In this document: in pieces, positions 1 through 7,936 of the stretch | How positions within the stretch are numbered: position 1 is the stretch's first letter | Layout of the letters: every line of letters starts with the position of its first letter | Source: Pseudomonas sp. TCU-HL1 | GTDB lineage: Bacteria > Pseudomonadota > Gammaproteobacteria > Pseudomonadales > Pseudomonadaceae | DNA: 64,000 nt | Direction of reading: 5' to 3' | Assembly (NCBI RefSeq): GCF_001708505.1 | Contig: NZ_CP015992.1 | Span: 4,836,001-4,900,000, forward strand | Notes under the pieces: generated by a model | Seen by the model: the letters and a program-made list of their open reading frames with translations, nothing else | What the model was told of the DNA's origin: nothing | The model's database searches: none | Position numbers and translations under genes: made by a program

Positions 1-360
1 GGTTTTCTTGCCCACACCGGGTATTTTCACCAGGGTCGAGGTGTCCTGGGCCTGCACGCATCGTACCAGTTCATCTACTTCCAGGCCGGACATCAATGCC
101 AGCGCCAGCTTGGGCCCCACCCCGTTGAGCCGGATCAGTTCACGGAACAGCTCGCGCTCGCGCTTCTCGAAGAAGCCGTAGAGCAAGTGCGCGTCCTCGC
201 GCACCACCAGATGGGTGTGCAGGGTCACCGGCTCGCCCACCGAAGGCAAGCGATACAGGGTGGTCATGGGCACTTCCAGCTCATAGCCCAAGCCGTTGAC
301 GTCGAGGATCAGGTGCGGCGGTTGCTTTTCAGCCAGGGTGCCGCGCAGGCGTCCAATCAC
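1..360 (-). CDS. ruvA: Holliday junction branch-migration protein RuvA (C-terminus cut off by window edge)
   Basis: RuvA binds the four-way Holliday junction and loads the RuvB helicase on it. The 120 codons present begin at a GTG (positions 358-360 on the plus strand read cac) giving MIGRLRGTLAEK, the usual RuvA N-terminus. The OB-fold domain comes first (about residues 1-65), then the helix-hairpin-helix region with LNGVGPKLAL and, near the window edge, VKIPGVGKKT. The remaining roughly 80 residues, including the RuvB-binding domain III, lie outside the window. It follows ruvC by 21 bp on the same strand, so the two are probably co-transcribed, with ruvB expected next. Confidence 0.95.
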   Translation of the reverse strand, partial: MIGRLRGTLAEKQPPHLILDVNGLGYELEVPMTTLYRLPSVGEPVTLHTHLVVREDAHLLYGFFEKRERELFRELIRLNGVGPKLALALMSGLEVDELVRCVQAQDTSTLVKIPGVGKKT

Positions 361-381
361 GAATAGCGTCCTTTGAAAGGG

Positions 382-906
382 TTACAGTCGGAGCCGGCCG
401 CTCCGCCGCTTGGCGGTCGCCAGCCCGTGGGGAATCAGGCTCTGTCGATGGTGTGCATGGCACAGGGCGATTGCCAGGGCATCGGAGGCGTCGATCTGGG
501 GCTTTTGCACCAGTTTGAGCAAATGCATGACCATCATCTGCACCTGCTGCTTGTCGGCGCCGCCGGTACCGGCGATGGCCTGCTTGACCTGGCTGGCGGT
601 GTACTCGGCAATCTCCAGGCCGGCCTCCGCCGCCGCGACGATGGCCGCGCCACGGGCCTGGCCCAGTTTCAATGCGGAGTCAGCGTTGCGCGCCATGAAC
701 ACCTGCTCGATGCCCATGGTCACCGGTTCGTAGGAGCGAATCACCTCACTCACACCGCGAAAGACGATCTGCAGACGCTCATGCAGCGCGCCGGCGCCTG
801 TGCGGATGCAACCCGAGGCGACGTATTCGCAGCCACGACCGGTATCGCGAACCACGCCGTAGCCGGTAATACGCGAGCCAGGATCGATACCAAGAATCAG
901 GGTCAT
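382..906 (-). CDS. ruvC: Holliday junction resolvase RuvC
   Basis: RuvC is the endonuclease that cuts Holliday junctions symmetrically after RuvAB branch migration. At 174 residues it has the normal family length. The N-terminal strand LILGIDPGSRITGYGVV carries the first catalytic Asp, the GIEQVF segment carries a catalytic Glu, and DASDALAIALCHAH near the C-terminus carries the final acidic residues. The ATG at 906 is chosen over an upstream in-frame start at 945 because the family begins directly with this strand. It lies between yebC and ruvA in a gene order common in gammaproteobacteria. Confidence 0.97.
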   Translation of the reverse strand: MTLILGIDPGSRITGYGVVRDTGRGCEYVASGCIRTGAGALHERLQIVFRGVSEVIRSYEPVTMGIEQVFMARNADSALKLGQARGAAIVAAAEAGLEIAEYTASQVKQAIAGTGGADKQQVQMMVMHLLKLVQKPQIDASDALAIALCHAHHRQSLIPHGLATAKRRSGRLRL

Positions 907-990
907 GCCGCCGCTTGCTCCACGGAGCCGACGCGAGGCCGGCACACTGTCTATTTATCCAGCCGCGAGTATACGGAGCGGACCGCCAAC

Positions 991-1024
991 AAAAAAGCCG
1001 GAAGCGCGCGAGGCGACTTCCGGC
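991..1024 (-). terminator. Rho-independent terminator after yebC
   Basis: The 8-bp stem GCCGGAAG/CTTCCGGC has a 12-base loop and, read on the minus strand, is followed by a run of six T. It sits 20 bp beyond the yebC stop and before ruvC, so yebC transcripts may largely end here. Confidence 0.8.
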
Positions 1025-1043
1025 TTCAGGATCAACCCAGCGC

Positions 1044-1793
1044 TCAGCCGAGCTGCTCCATGATCTCGTCGGGGATTTCGGCGTTGTGGTAGACGTTCTG
1101 GACATCGTCCAGGTCTTCCAGCATGTCGATCAGCTTCATCACTTTCTGCGCTGTTTCCAGGTCGGTAATGGGCGCGGCGATGGACGGGATCATCGCCACC
1201 TCGGCCTCGTCACCCTTGAAGCCGGCGGCGGTCAGGGCCTCGTTCACCGAGAGGAAATCGGCGAAGGTGGTGTAGACCTCGACGGAACCGTCTTCTTCGG
1301 CCACGACATCATCGGCGCCTGCTTCCAGCGCCGCTTCCATCAGGGCGTCTTCGTTCACGCCAGGGGCATAGCTGATCTGGCCCTTGCGGTCGAACATGTA
1401 GGCAACCGAACCATCGGTACCCAGGTTGCCGCCGCACTTGCTGAACGCATGACGCACTTCCGCCGCGGTGCGGTTGCGGTTGTCGGTCATGGCTTCGATG
1501 ATGATGGCGACGCCGCTCGGTGCGTAACCCTCGTAGCTCAGTTCCACCATGTTGTCAGCGTCGTTGGAGCCGGCGCCGCGCGCGATGGCACGATCGATGG
1601 TGTCGCGGGTCATGTTCGCGGTCAGCGCCTTGTCCACGGCGAGACGCAGACGTGGGTTGTCCGCCGGGTTGCCGCCGCCGTGCTTGGCGGCCACAGTCAG
1701 CTCACGGATGAGCTTGGTGAATATCTTGCCGCGCTTGGCGTCCTGGCGTTCTTTGCGGTGCTTGATGTTGGCCCATTTGGAATGACCAGCCAT
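1044..1793 (-). CDS. yebC: YebC/PmpR-family DNA-binding or translation factor
   Basis: This is a full-length (249 aa) YebC-family protein. The N-terminus MAGHSKWANIKHRKERQDAKRGKIF is the family signature, and the central GYAPSGVAIIIEAMTDNRNRT and SVAYMFDRKGQI segments are equally typical. Members have been described as transcriptional regulators (PmpR in P. aeruginosa represses a quinolone-signal gene), and more recently YebC-type proteins have been linked to relief of ribosome stalling on proline-rich stretches. Which role applies here cannot be read from sequence. It lies 61 bp after aspS on the same strand and ends at a clear terminator. Confidence 0.95.
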   Translation of the reverse strand: MAGHSKWANIKHRKERQDAKRGKIFTKLIRELTVAAKHGGGNPADNPRLRLAVDKALTANMTRDTIDRAIARGAGSNDADNMVELSYEGYAPSGVAIIIEAMTDNRNRTAAEVRHAFSKCGGNLGTDGSVAYMFDRKGQISYAPGVNEDALMEAALEAGADDVVAEEDGSVEVYTTFADFLSVNEALTAAGFKGDEAEVAMIPSIAAPITDLETAQKVMKLIDMLEDLDDVQNVYHNAEIPDEIMEQLG

Positions 1794-1854
1794 AACTCAC
1801 TCCGTACTCTCTGAACGGACGGCGCCAGTGGGCGCCATCTCGGGTTGGTTCTAC

Positions 1855-3630
1855 TTACTCAGCCTTGGCCTGTTCACGCAGGCGGATATTCAGCTCGCGC
1901 AGGGCCTTGGCATCCACGGTGCCTGGCGCCTGGGTCATGACGTCGCCGGCGCTCTGGGTTTTCGGGAAGGCAATCACTTCGCGGATCGACGCCGCGCCAG
2001 TCATCAGCATCACCAGACGGTCCAGGCCGAAGGCCAGGCCACCATGCGGCGGTGCGCCGTACTTGAGCGCATCGAGGAGGAAGCCGAATTTCTCTTCCTG
2101 CTCCGCATCGTCGATGCCCAGCACACGGAACACCGCCTGCTGCATGGACTTGTCGTGGATACGGATAGACCCGCCGCCCAGCTCGGTGCCGTTCAGCACC
2201 ATGTCGTAGGCACGGGACAACGCGGCGGCCGGGTTGGCCTCCAGCTCCTGCGGGGTGCACTTGGGCGAGGTGAACGGGTGGTGCAGCGAAGTCAGGCTGC
2301 CGTCGTCGTTCTCTTCGAACATCGGGAAGTCCACAACCCACATCGGCGCCCACTCCCTGGTGAGCAGCTTGAGGTCATGGCCGACCTTGATACGCAATGC
2401 GCCCAGGGCGTCGCAGACGATCTTGGCCTTGTCGGCGCCGAAGAACACGATGTCGCCATCAACCGCACCCACGCGATCGAGGATCACATTGAGATTCTCT
2501 TCGGGGATGAACTTGACGATGGGCGACTGCAGGCCTTCCACGCCCTTGGCGCGCTCGTTGACCTTGATGTAGGCCAGGCCCTTGGCGCCATAGATGCCGA
2601 CGAACTTGGTGTAATCATCGATCTGGCTGCGCGGCATGGAAGCGGCGCCCGGCACGCGCAGGGCGGCGACACGGCCCTTCGGATCGTTGGCTGGACCGGA
2701 GAACACCTTGAATTCCACGGCGTTCAGTTGGTCGGCGACGTCAACCAGTTCCAGCGGGATACGCAGGTCGGGCTTGTCCGAACCGTAGCGGCGCATGGCT
2801 TCTTCGAACGGCATGTGCGGGAACTCGTCGAACTCGACATCCAGCACTTCCTTGAACAGCTGGCGCACCATCTTCTCGGTAATCCCGATGATGTCGCTCT
2901 CATCCAGGAAGCTGGTCTCGATGTCGATCTGCGTGAATTCCGGTTGGCGGTCGGCACGCAGGTCTTCATCACGGAAGCACTTGGCGATCTGGTAGTAGCG
3001 GTCGAAGCCGGCCACCATCAGCAGTTGCTTGAACAGCTGGGGCGACTGCGGCAGGGCGAAGAAGTGACCCGGGTAGGTGCGGCTCGGTACCAGGTAGTCG
3101 CGGGCGCCTTCCGGAGTCGGACGGCCCAGGATCGGGGTTTCCACGTCGAGAAAGCCGTTCTCGTCCAGGTAGCGGCGGATGCTGCTGGTGATGCGCGCAC
3201 GCAGCTTCAGCTTGGCGGCCATTTCCGGACGGCGCAGGTCGATGAAGCGATAGCGCAGGCGGGTTTCCTCGCCCACGTCGGAGTGTTCGTCCAGCGGGAA
3301 CGGCGGGGTCTCGGCCTGGTTCAGCACTTCGAGCTCGTAGCCCAGCACTTCGATGGCGCCGGACGCCATGTTCGCGTTGCGCGCGCCTTCCGGACGCAGG
3401 CGGACCTTGCCGGTGATTTTCACCACATACTCGCTGCGGACACGGTCGGCGCGGGCGAAGGTGTCTTCGCGGTCCGGGTCGAACACTACCTGGGCCAGGC
3501 CTTCGCGATCACGGATATCGAGGAAAATGACCCCGCCGTGGTCACGGCGGCGGTGTACCCAACCGCAGAGGGTGATTTCCTGGCCGTCCAGGCTCTCGTT
3601 CAGTTGGCCGCAATAGTGGCTGCGCATCAT
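1855..3630 (-). CDS. aspS: Aspartate--tRNA(Asp/Asn) ligase
   Basis: This class IIb synthetase (591 aa) charges tRNA-Asp and, in Pseudomonas, is known to be non-discriminating, also making Asp-tRNA-Asn for GatCAB amidation. The order is an N-terminal OB-fold anticodon domain (MMRSHYCGQLNESLDGQ, GWVHRRRDHGG), class II motif 2 (FRDEDLRADRQPEFTQID), the bacterial GAD insertion, and motif 3 (GGLAFGLDRLVMLM, IREVIAFPKTQ). The length is normal. It heads the aspS-yebC-ruvCA cluster, and a TATAAT-like hexamer lies upstream at 3747-3752 on the minus strand. Confidence 0.97.
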   Translation of the reverse strand: MMRSHYCGQLNESLDGQEITLCGWVHRRRDHGGVIFLDIRDREGLAQVVFDPDREDTFARADRVRSEYVVKITGKVRLRPEGARNANMASGAIEVLGYELEVLNQAETPPFPLDEHSDVGEETRLRYRFIDLRRPEMAAKLKLRARITSSIRRYLDENGFLDVETPILGRPTPEGARDYLVPSRTYPGHFFALPQSPQLFKQLLMVAGFDRYYQIAKCFRDEDLRADRQPEFTQIDIETSFLDESDIIGITEKMVRQLFKEVLDVEFDEFPHMPFEEAMRRYGSDKPDLRIPLELVDVADQLNAVEFKVFSGPANDPKGRVAALRVPGAASMPRSQIDDYTKFVGIYGAKGLAYIKVNERAKGVEGLQSPIVKFIPEENLNVILDRVGAVDGDIVFFGADKAKIVCDALGALRIKVGHDLKLLTREWAPMWVVDFPMFEENDDGSLTSLHHPFTSPKCTPQELEANPAAALSRAYDMVLNGTELGGGSIRIHDKSMQQAVFRVLGIDDAEQEEKFGFLLDALKYGAPPHGGLAFGLDRLVMLMTGAASIREVIAFPKTQSAGDVMTQAPGTVDAKALRELNIRLREQAKAE

Positions 3631-3746
3631 GGTCGTGTTTCGCTTCTCTTGAGTCGTGAATTCGTCCGCCCGCCCAGGGGCTGCGGATCATCCGGCGGAG
3701 GTGCAACCCCCTGCCGGACAGGCCGGGGTTCGCGGCAAAGAGCGGG

Positions 3747-3752
3747 ATTATA
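3747..3752 (-). promoter_or_regulatory. Candidate -10 element for aspS
   Basis: Read on the minus strand the hexamer is TATAAT in the context CGCTATATAATCCC, 117 bp before the aspS start. No consensus -35 is visible at the right spacing, so this is a tentative call. Confidence 0.3.
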
Positions 3753-3898
3753 TAGCGTAAATGGCTACCGCGCAGCCGCCCGCCCCGATGCCTCGCAAGC
3801 CCCGAGCGAGAGCAGGTCCGCTTGATGAGCCCAATGGCAGTGTCTAAGCTCGCCAGCACTCGCCCGACGGACGGACGCGATGTGCACAAGGAGTGAAA

Positions 3899-4717
3899 AT
3901 GCAATCGTTTACAGGGAAGGTCGCGATCATCACGGGCGCCGGTTCCGGCATAGGCCGGGCCCTTGCCGGTCAACTGGCCAGCCAGGGTTGCCATCTTGCA
4001 CTGGCCGACATCGACCCTGAAGGCCTCGAAGCCACCGCGTCGCCATTGCGCCGGGAAGGACTGCGACTGTCCACCCACGCCCTGGATGTTTCCAGCCGCG
4101 ATGCCGTGCATGCGTTCGCCGATGCGGTCATGACCCATCACGGCCAGGCCCACCTGGTGATCAACAACGCCGGCGTGGCGGTCTCCCAGACCATCGCCGA
4201 ACTGCGCTACGACGATTTCGAATGGCTGATGGGCATCAACTTCTGGGGCGTCGTCCACGGCACCAAGGCCTTTCTGCCACACCTCCTCGCCCAGGGCGAA
4301 GGCCATATCGTCAATCTGTCGAGCATCTTCGGCATCGTCAGCGTACCCACCCAGGGCGCCTACAACGCCAGCAAGTTTGCGGTTCGCGGCTTCACCGAGG
4401 CCTTGCGCCAGGAGCTTTGCGGAACACCGATCAACGTCAGTTGCGTTCACCCCGGCGGCATCCGCACCAACATCGCCCGTTCCGCACGCTTCTATCGGGG
4501 TGTCGATGGCAAGACGGACGCCACCAAGGCTGCGGCACGTTTCGACAAGCTGGCTCGCACCTCCGCCGACCAGGCCGCACAGATCATCCTCAAGGGCATA
4601 CGCACCAACCGGCCACGCATCATGGTGGGCGCGGACGCCCGCTTCCTCGATCACCTGCAACGCCTACTGCCTGCCAACTACCCTCGCCTGCTGGGCAAGT
4701 TGCTGAGTAAGGGTTGA
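3899..4717 (+). CDS. SDR-family NAD(P)-dependent oxidoreductase
   Basis: This is a classical short-chain dehydrogenase/reductase of 272 aa. The Rossmann cofactor motif GAGSGIG lies at about residues 14-20, the NNAG strand motif follows, and the catalytic Ser and YNASK tetrad (NLSSIFG, then QGAYNASKFAV) is intact. The longer C-terminal tail (FLDHLQRLLPANYPRLLGKLL) resembles SDRs often annotated as acyl-CoA or ketone reductases, but the substrate cannot be inferred. The ATG at 3899 is preferred over an in-frame GTG at 3893 because AAGGAG (3888-3893) is correctly spaced for the ATG. It is divergent from aspS and probably monocistronic. Confidence 0.9.
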   Translation: MQSFTGKVAIITGAGSGIGRALAGQLASQGCHLALADIDPEGLEATASPLRREGLRLSTHALDVSSRDAVHAFADAVMTHHGQAHLVINNAGVAVSQTIAELRYDDFEWLMGINFWGVVHGTKAFLPHLLAQGEGHIVNLSSIFGIVSVPTQGAYNASKFAVRGFTEALRQELCGTPINVSCVHPGGIRTNIARSARFYRGVDGKTDATKAAARFDKLARTSADQAAQIILKGIRTNRPRIMVGADARFLDHLQRLLPANYPRLLGKLLSKG

Positions 4718-4732
4718 ACCCCGCACGCACCA

Positions 4733-4747
4733 ATGATTTCTAATCAT
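4733..4747. promoter_or_regulatory. Short perfect inverted repeat upstream of the Dps-like gene
   Basis: ATGATTTCTAATCAT is a 6-3-6 palindrome about 105 bp before the Dps-like start codon. It could be an operator, but it matches no Pseudomonas consensus that I can recognise; alignment to the Fur consensus is poor. Confidence 0.3.
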
Positions 4748-4852
4748 CGCTTTCATTGATAGAAGACAAAGTCGGCCCACATATGACCCATGCTAGGCTC
4801 TGCCCATCACGGGCCCGGCCCGGGCCACAAGCCTACCGAGAGGAAAACTGGT

Positions 4853-5323
4853 ATGGAAATCAACATCGGAATCGCCGAACAGGATCGCGCAGCCATCGCG
4901 GAAGGCTTGTCCCGACTGCTGGCCGATACGTACACCCTCTATCTCAAGACCCACAACTTCCACTGGAACGTTACCGGGCCGATGTTCAACACCCTGCACC
5001 TGATGTTCGAAGGCCAGTACAACGAACTCTCCCTGGCGGTCGACGCCATCGCCGAGCGCATCCGCGCCCTGGGCTTCCCCGCTCCTGGCACCTATGCCGC
5101 TTACGCCCGCCTGTCCTCCATCAAGGAAGAAGAAGGTGTACCGGCCGCCGAAGACATGATCAAGCAACTGGTCCAGGGCCAGGAGGCCGTCGTACGCACC
5201 GCCCGCGGAATCTTCCCGCTGCTCGACAAGGTCAGCGACGAACCCACCGCTGACCTGCTGACCCAACGCATGCAGGTTCACGAAAAGACCGCATGGATGC
5301 TCCGCAGTCTGCTCGCCGCCTGA
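4853..5323 (+). CDS. dpsL: Dps-like ferritin (DpsL-type DNA-starvation/oxidative-damage protein)
   Basis: This is a 156-aa Dps/ferritin-like protein expected to form a 12-mer cage that oxidises and stores iron with peroxide. The ferroxidase signature is spread through HNFHWNVTGPMF, LHLMFEGQYNEL and LAVDAIAERI, giving the intersubunit His/Asp/Glu ligands typical of Dps. There is no lysine-rich DNA-binding tail, so protection is probably by iron sequestration rather than DNA binding. The ATG at 4853 follows GAGAGGAAA and gives the family length; an upstream start at 4790 would add 21 atypical residues. I recall a homologue in the same position beside the cold-shock gene in P. aeruginosa. A strong terminator follows. 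Confidence 0.92.
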   Translation: MEINIGIAEQDRAAIAEGLSRLLADTYTLYLKTHNFHWNVTGPMFNTLHLMFEGQYNELSLAVDAIAERIRALGFPAPGTYAAYARLSSIKEEEGVPAAEDMIKQLVQGQEAVVRTARGIFPLLDKVSDEPTADLLTQRMQVHEKTAWMLRSLLAA

Positions 5324-5340
5324 TCTCCAGTCGAAGCAAA

Positions 5341-5363
5341 AAGGCCCGGAAAACCGGGCCTTT
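5341..5363 (+). terminator. Rho-independent terminator after the Dps-like gene
   Basis: The stem AAGGCCCGG/CCGGGCCTT has an AAAA loop and begins 18 bp after the stop codon. The T tract is short, so efficiency is uncertain. Confidence 0.75.
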
Positions 5364-5428
5364 CGCTATGCGCAACCGCCCGCCTGCTCTATGCTCTGGC
5401 AATTCGACATCTCGCAACAGTGAAGTGC

Positions 5429-6496
5429 ATGAGCCAGCCTCCGAAACCGCCGTCGCTGCTTGAGCTTTACCCCGAAGAAACCCGTGAGGCTGCCGACCTG
5501 CTGAAACAGGCCATCCCCCACATGGTGCGCCATTCGATCCCGCCAAATCCGGTGCACTACGCCCTCTGGTACACCTACAGCAAGGGCATTGAACCGGACC
5601 TCAATCGCCGCCTCGACAAGATCACCAGCGATTTCGACGTCTTCCCCCCGGAGTCGGCCCTCAAGCTGTTCCGTGACTACATCATTCGCGGGGAACTGGA
5701 AGACGCGCGCCAAGGCCAACAGCAGGTCATCGACCTGGTAGACGACATCGAGGGCGACGTCAGCCGCAGCGTCACGGGCAGTCAGGCGTACCAGAACAGC
5801 CTGACTGCGGGATTGGCCGCCCTGCACGAACCCATCATCGACGACCTGCCCAGCGTGCTGAACCATTTGCAGGAAAGCACTCAGCTGATGCAGGAGCAGC
5901 AAGAACAGTTCCTCTACCGCCTGCGCGCCGCACAAACGGAAATCCAGCACCTGCGCAACCAGCTGGAGCGTGCACAATTAGCCGCCACCCTGGACGGGTT
6001 GACCCAGGTGTTCAACCGTCAGGCCTTCACCCGACTACTGGAGCAGTCGCTGAAGAACGGTCAGGAAGGCGTGGCACTGGTCATGCTGGATATCGACCAC
6101 TTCAAGCAGTTCAACGACCAGTTCGGCCACCCACTGGGAGACCGCGTACTCCAACATGTGGGCCAGTTGTTGCGGGAACTGCTGCCCCCCCGCGCAATGG
6201 CTGGCCGCTACGGCGGCGAGGAATTCTGCGTGGCGCTGCGTGACTGCCACGACCTCGGCGCAGCCCGTACCTTTGCCGAGCAACTGCGCAGCAAAATGCA
6301 GGCCCTGCGGGTCAAGGTTCGACGCACCGACCAAATCCTCGACACCATTACGGCCAGCTTCGGACTGGCACTGGCGGAACCGGGCGACACCCTCGAAAGT
6401 CTCATCACCCGAGCCGACGACGCCCTCTACCAAGCCAAACACAATGGCCGTAACCGGGTGCACCCACCAGAAGCCGAAGCAGCGCTAACCGCTTGA
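5429..6496 (+). CDS. GGDEF-domain diguanylate cyclase
   Basis: The 355-aa cytosolic protein has no membrane segments. An N-terminal helical domain (about residues 1-150, PPSLLELYPEETREAADLL, VHYALWYTYSKG) leads through a predicted coiled coil (about 150-190, LMQEQQEQFLYRLRAAQTEIQHL) into a GGDEF domain starting DGLTQVFNRQAF. The active-site loop reads RYGGEEF near residue 262, so it should make cyclic di-GMP from two GTP. The usual RxxD inhibitory site just upstream is absent (LLPPRAMAG), so product inhibition may be lost. The ATG at 5429 is preferred over a GTG at 5420, although neither has a strong ribosome site. Confidence 0.88.
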   Translation: MSQPPKPPSLLELYPEETREAADLLKQAIPHMVRHSIPPNPVHYALWYTYSKGIEPDLNRRLDKITSDFDVFPPESALKLFRDYIIRGELEDARQGQQQVIDLVDDIEGDVSRSVTGSQAYQNSLTAGLAALHEPIIDDLPSVLNHLQESTQLMQEQQEQFLYRLRAAQTEIQHLRNQLERAQLAATLDGLTQVFNRQAFTRLLEQSLKNGQEGVALVMLDIDHFKQFNDQFGHPLGDRVLQHVGQLLRELLPPRAMAGRYGGEEFCVALRDCHDLGAARTFAEQLRSKMQALRVKVRRTDQILDTITASFGLALAEPGDTLESLITRADDALYQAKHNGRNRVHPPEAEAALTA

Positions 6497-6641
6497 TTTG
6501 AGAAGCCCTCTCCTTTGCTGTTAAATACAGCCGGTGCCGCATGCCAATCCCGAGGCATGCTGCATAGGCCGAAGCCTGCGCTCTTTTCATCCTGCGCGGC
6601 CCGGCTCCTCCGTCAGAGATTCCGTTTCCAAGGTGAATCCA

Positions 6642-7250
6642 TTGAACATACTTAAAATCGTCCATCTGTTGACGGGCGCTGCCGCGTTATTGCTGTCCTT
6701 CATTCCTAGTCTCCGCGCCGACGCCCTGCCCTACCCGCAGCAGCCCGATGCCCTGTACCTGGCCTTCTTCGGCCTGCTCAACCTGCTACTGGCTCCGGTT
6801 GTTCCGGCCTGGGCAAAAGGCCTGCACAACCAACTGCAGGGTCTGGTATCCGCCCTGTTGGTGCTGGCGGTCATCCTGCAAACCCTGGTTCTCCTGGCGC
6901 CAATGCCGGTGATCGGCGGGCACCCTGCGATCCTGATCAGCGTCCTCGCCGCGATCCTGGCCGTCGCAGTGCACCTGGCGATCAACCTGCGCAAGGTGAA
7001 CCAGGCCTCACCGCTGCTGCAGGACATGACCAACCGCGAAACCGGCACGGTGAAGTGGTTCAACACCTCGAAGGGCTTCGGATTCATCTCCCGCGATTCC
7101 GGGGATGACATCTTCGTGCACTTCCGCGCCATCCGTGGCGAAGGTCACCGCGTGCTGATCGAGGGTCAACGCGTAGAGTTCTCCGTCATCCAACGGGACA
7201 AGGGCCTGCAGGCAGAAGACGTCATTGCAGCACTGCCCAGTCGCCGCTGA
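6642..7250 (+). CDS. Membrane protein with C-terminal cold-shock domain
   Basis: This is a two-part protein of about 202 aa. The N-terminal 120 residues contain about four hydrophobic segments (ILKIVHLLTGAAALLLSF, LYLAFFGLLNLLLAPVV, LVSALLVLAVILQTLVL, ILISVLAAILAVAVHLAI). The C-terminal 70 residues are a complete CspA-type fold with both RNA-binding motifs (GTVKWFNTSKGFGFI and DDIFVHFRAI). It should hold a nucleic-acid-binding domain at the inner membrane. The start is uncertain: a TTG at 6642 has AAGGTG six bases upstream, a GTG at 6633 is in frame, and an ATG at 6534 gives an unlikely N-terminus. It is convergent with slyX. Confidence 0.8.
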   Translation: MNILKIVHLLTGAAALLLSFIPSLRADALPYPQQPDALYLAFFGLLNLLLAPVVPAWAKGLHNQLQGLVSALLVLAVILQTLVLLAPMPVIGGHPAILISVLAAILAVAVHLAINLRKVNQASPLLQDMTNRETGTVKWFNTSKGFGFISRDSGDDIFVHFRAIRGEGHRVLIEGQRVEFSVIQRDKGLQAEDVIAALPSRR

Positions 7251-7260
7251 ACCAAGCCAT

Positions 7261-7292
7261 GAAGACGCCCGCCGAATCAGGCGGGCTTCTTC
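7261..7292. terminator. Bidirectional terminator between cold-shock gene and slyX
   Basis: The stem GCCCGCC/GGCGGGC (7267-7273 with 7280-7286) is flanked by GAAG and CTTC that extend the pairing. It lies between two convergent genes. The T tract is weak in both directions. Confidence 0.6.
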
Positions 7293-7300
7293 ATGCACGA

Positions 7301-7507
7301 TCAATAGTGAGGCGGCGGCGCCTCATCCTCCCCGGAACCGAACTGACTGAGCAGTTCCTCCTGACGCTTGGCCAGTGCGGCCAACTGAAGCTGAAGGCGG
7401 TCCACCGCCCGCTGCTGCTCGACCAGCACATCGTTGAGTGCCTGAATCGTGTCATCCTGAAAAGCCAATCGGCTTTCCAGGTCTGCGATACGCATTTCCA
7501 GACTCAT
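7301..7507 (-). CDS. slyX: SlyX family protein
   Basis: This small (68 aa) acidic coiled-coil protein has the SlyX pattern: MSLEMRIADLESRLAFQDDTI near the start, a heptad-rich middle (LNDVLVEQQRAVDRLQLQL) and the conserved C-terminal PPHY. The E. coli gene lies next to slyD, and its function is unknown. The gene starts 3 bp after the stop of the HIT-protein gene on the same strand, so the two form an operon. Confidence 0.92.
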   Translation of the reverse strand: MSLEMRIADLESRLAFQDDTIQALNDVLVEQQRAVDRLQLQLAALAKRQEELLSQFGSGEDEAPPPHY

Positions 7508-7510
7508 GAC

Positions 7511-7936
7511 TCAGCCCTCTACGAATTGGAAATCGTCGGCCAGCACCAGGCGAAGCTTGGCGCGAATGGCCCCGACCTGATCCGCCGAGTAAGGCACCGC
7601 CGGGTGACGCCCCCAGACCGGCGCAGGCCAGGCGGCATCATGGCGACGCCGAACGATCACGTGCATGTGCAACTGACTGACCACATTGCCCAGGGTGGCG
7701 ACGTTCATCTTGTCGGCACCAAAGGTGTCTTTGAGGGTTTCAGCCAGGAAGGTGGTTTCCTGCCAGAGCTGGCGCTGCTCTTCGACGCTGAGCTGAAACA
7801 GCTCGCTGACCTCTTCGCGTCGAGGCACCAGAATGAACCAGGGATACTGGGCATCATTCATCAACAGCAGCTGGCACAGGGGAAAATCACCGATGAGCAG
7901 GGTGTCCTGCTGAAGTCTTGGGTCCAGGGCGAACAT
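7511..7936 (-). CDS. HIT-family protein (nucleotide hydrolase/transferase fold)
   Basis: The 141-aa histidine-triad protein begins MFALDPRLQQDTLLIGDFPLCQLLLMND and carries the C-terminal motif QLHMHVIVRR. The central catalytic His is kept, while the first triad position is Gln, as I recall for this proteobacterial subgroup. HIT enzymes cleave phosphoramidate or phosphoanhydride bonds of nucleotides, but the substrate is unknown here. It is the first gene of a two-gene unit with slyX, and upstream lies a long region without a convincing gene. Confidence 0.9.
   Translation of the reverse strand: MFALDPRLQQDTLLIGDFPLCQLLLMNDAQYPWFILVPRREEVSELFQLSVEEQRQLWQETTFLAETLKDTFGADKMNVATLGNVVSQLHMHVIVRRRHDAAWPAPVWGRHPAVPYSADQVGAIRAKLRLVLADDFQFVEG

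Noticed and set aside
1828..3825. Long plus-strand open frame opposite aspS
   Set aside because: It is the antisense shadow of the strongly conserved aspS and has His/Gln/Val-rich composition typical of shadow frames in high-GC DNA.
4733..4747. Palindrome upstream of the Dps-like gene as a Fur box
   Set aside because: Fewer than half of the consensus positions match when aligned on its AATCAT core.
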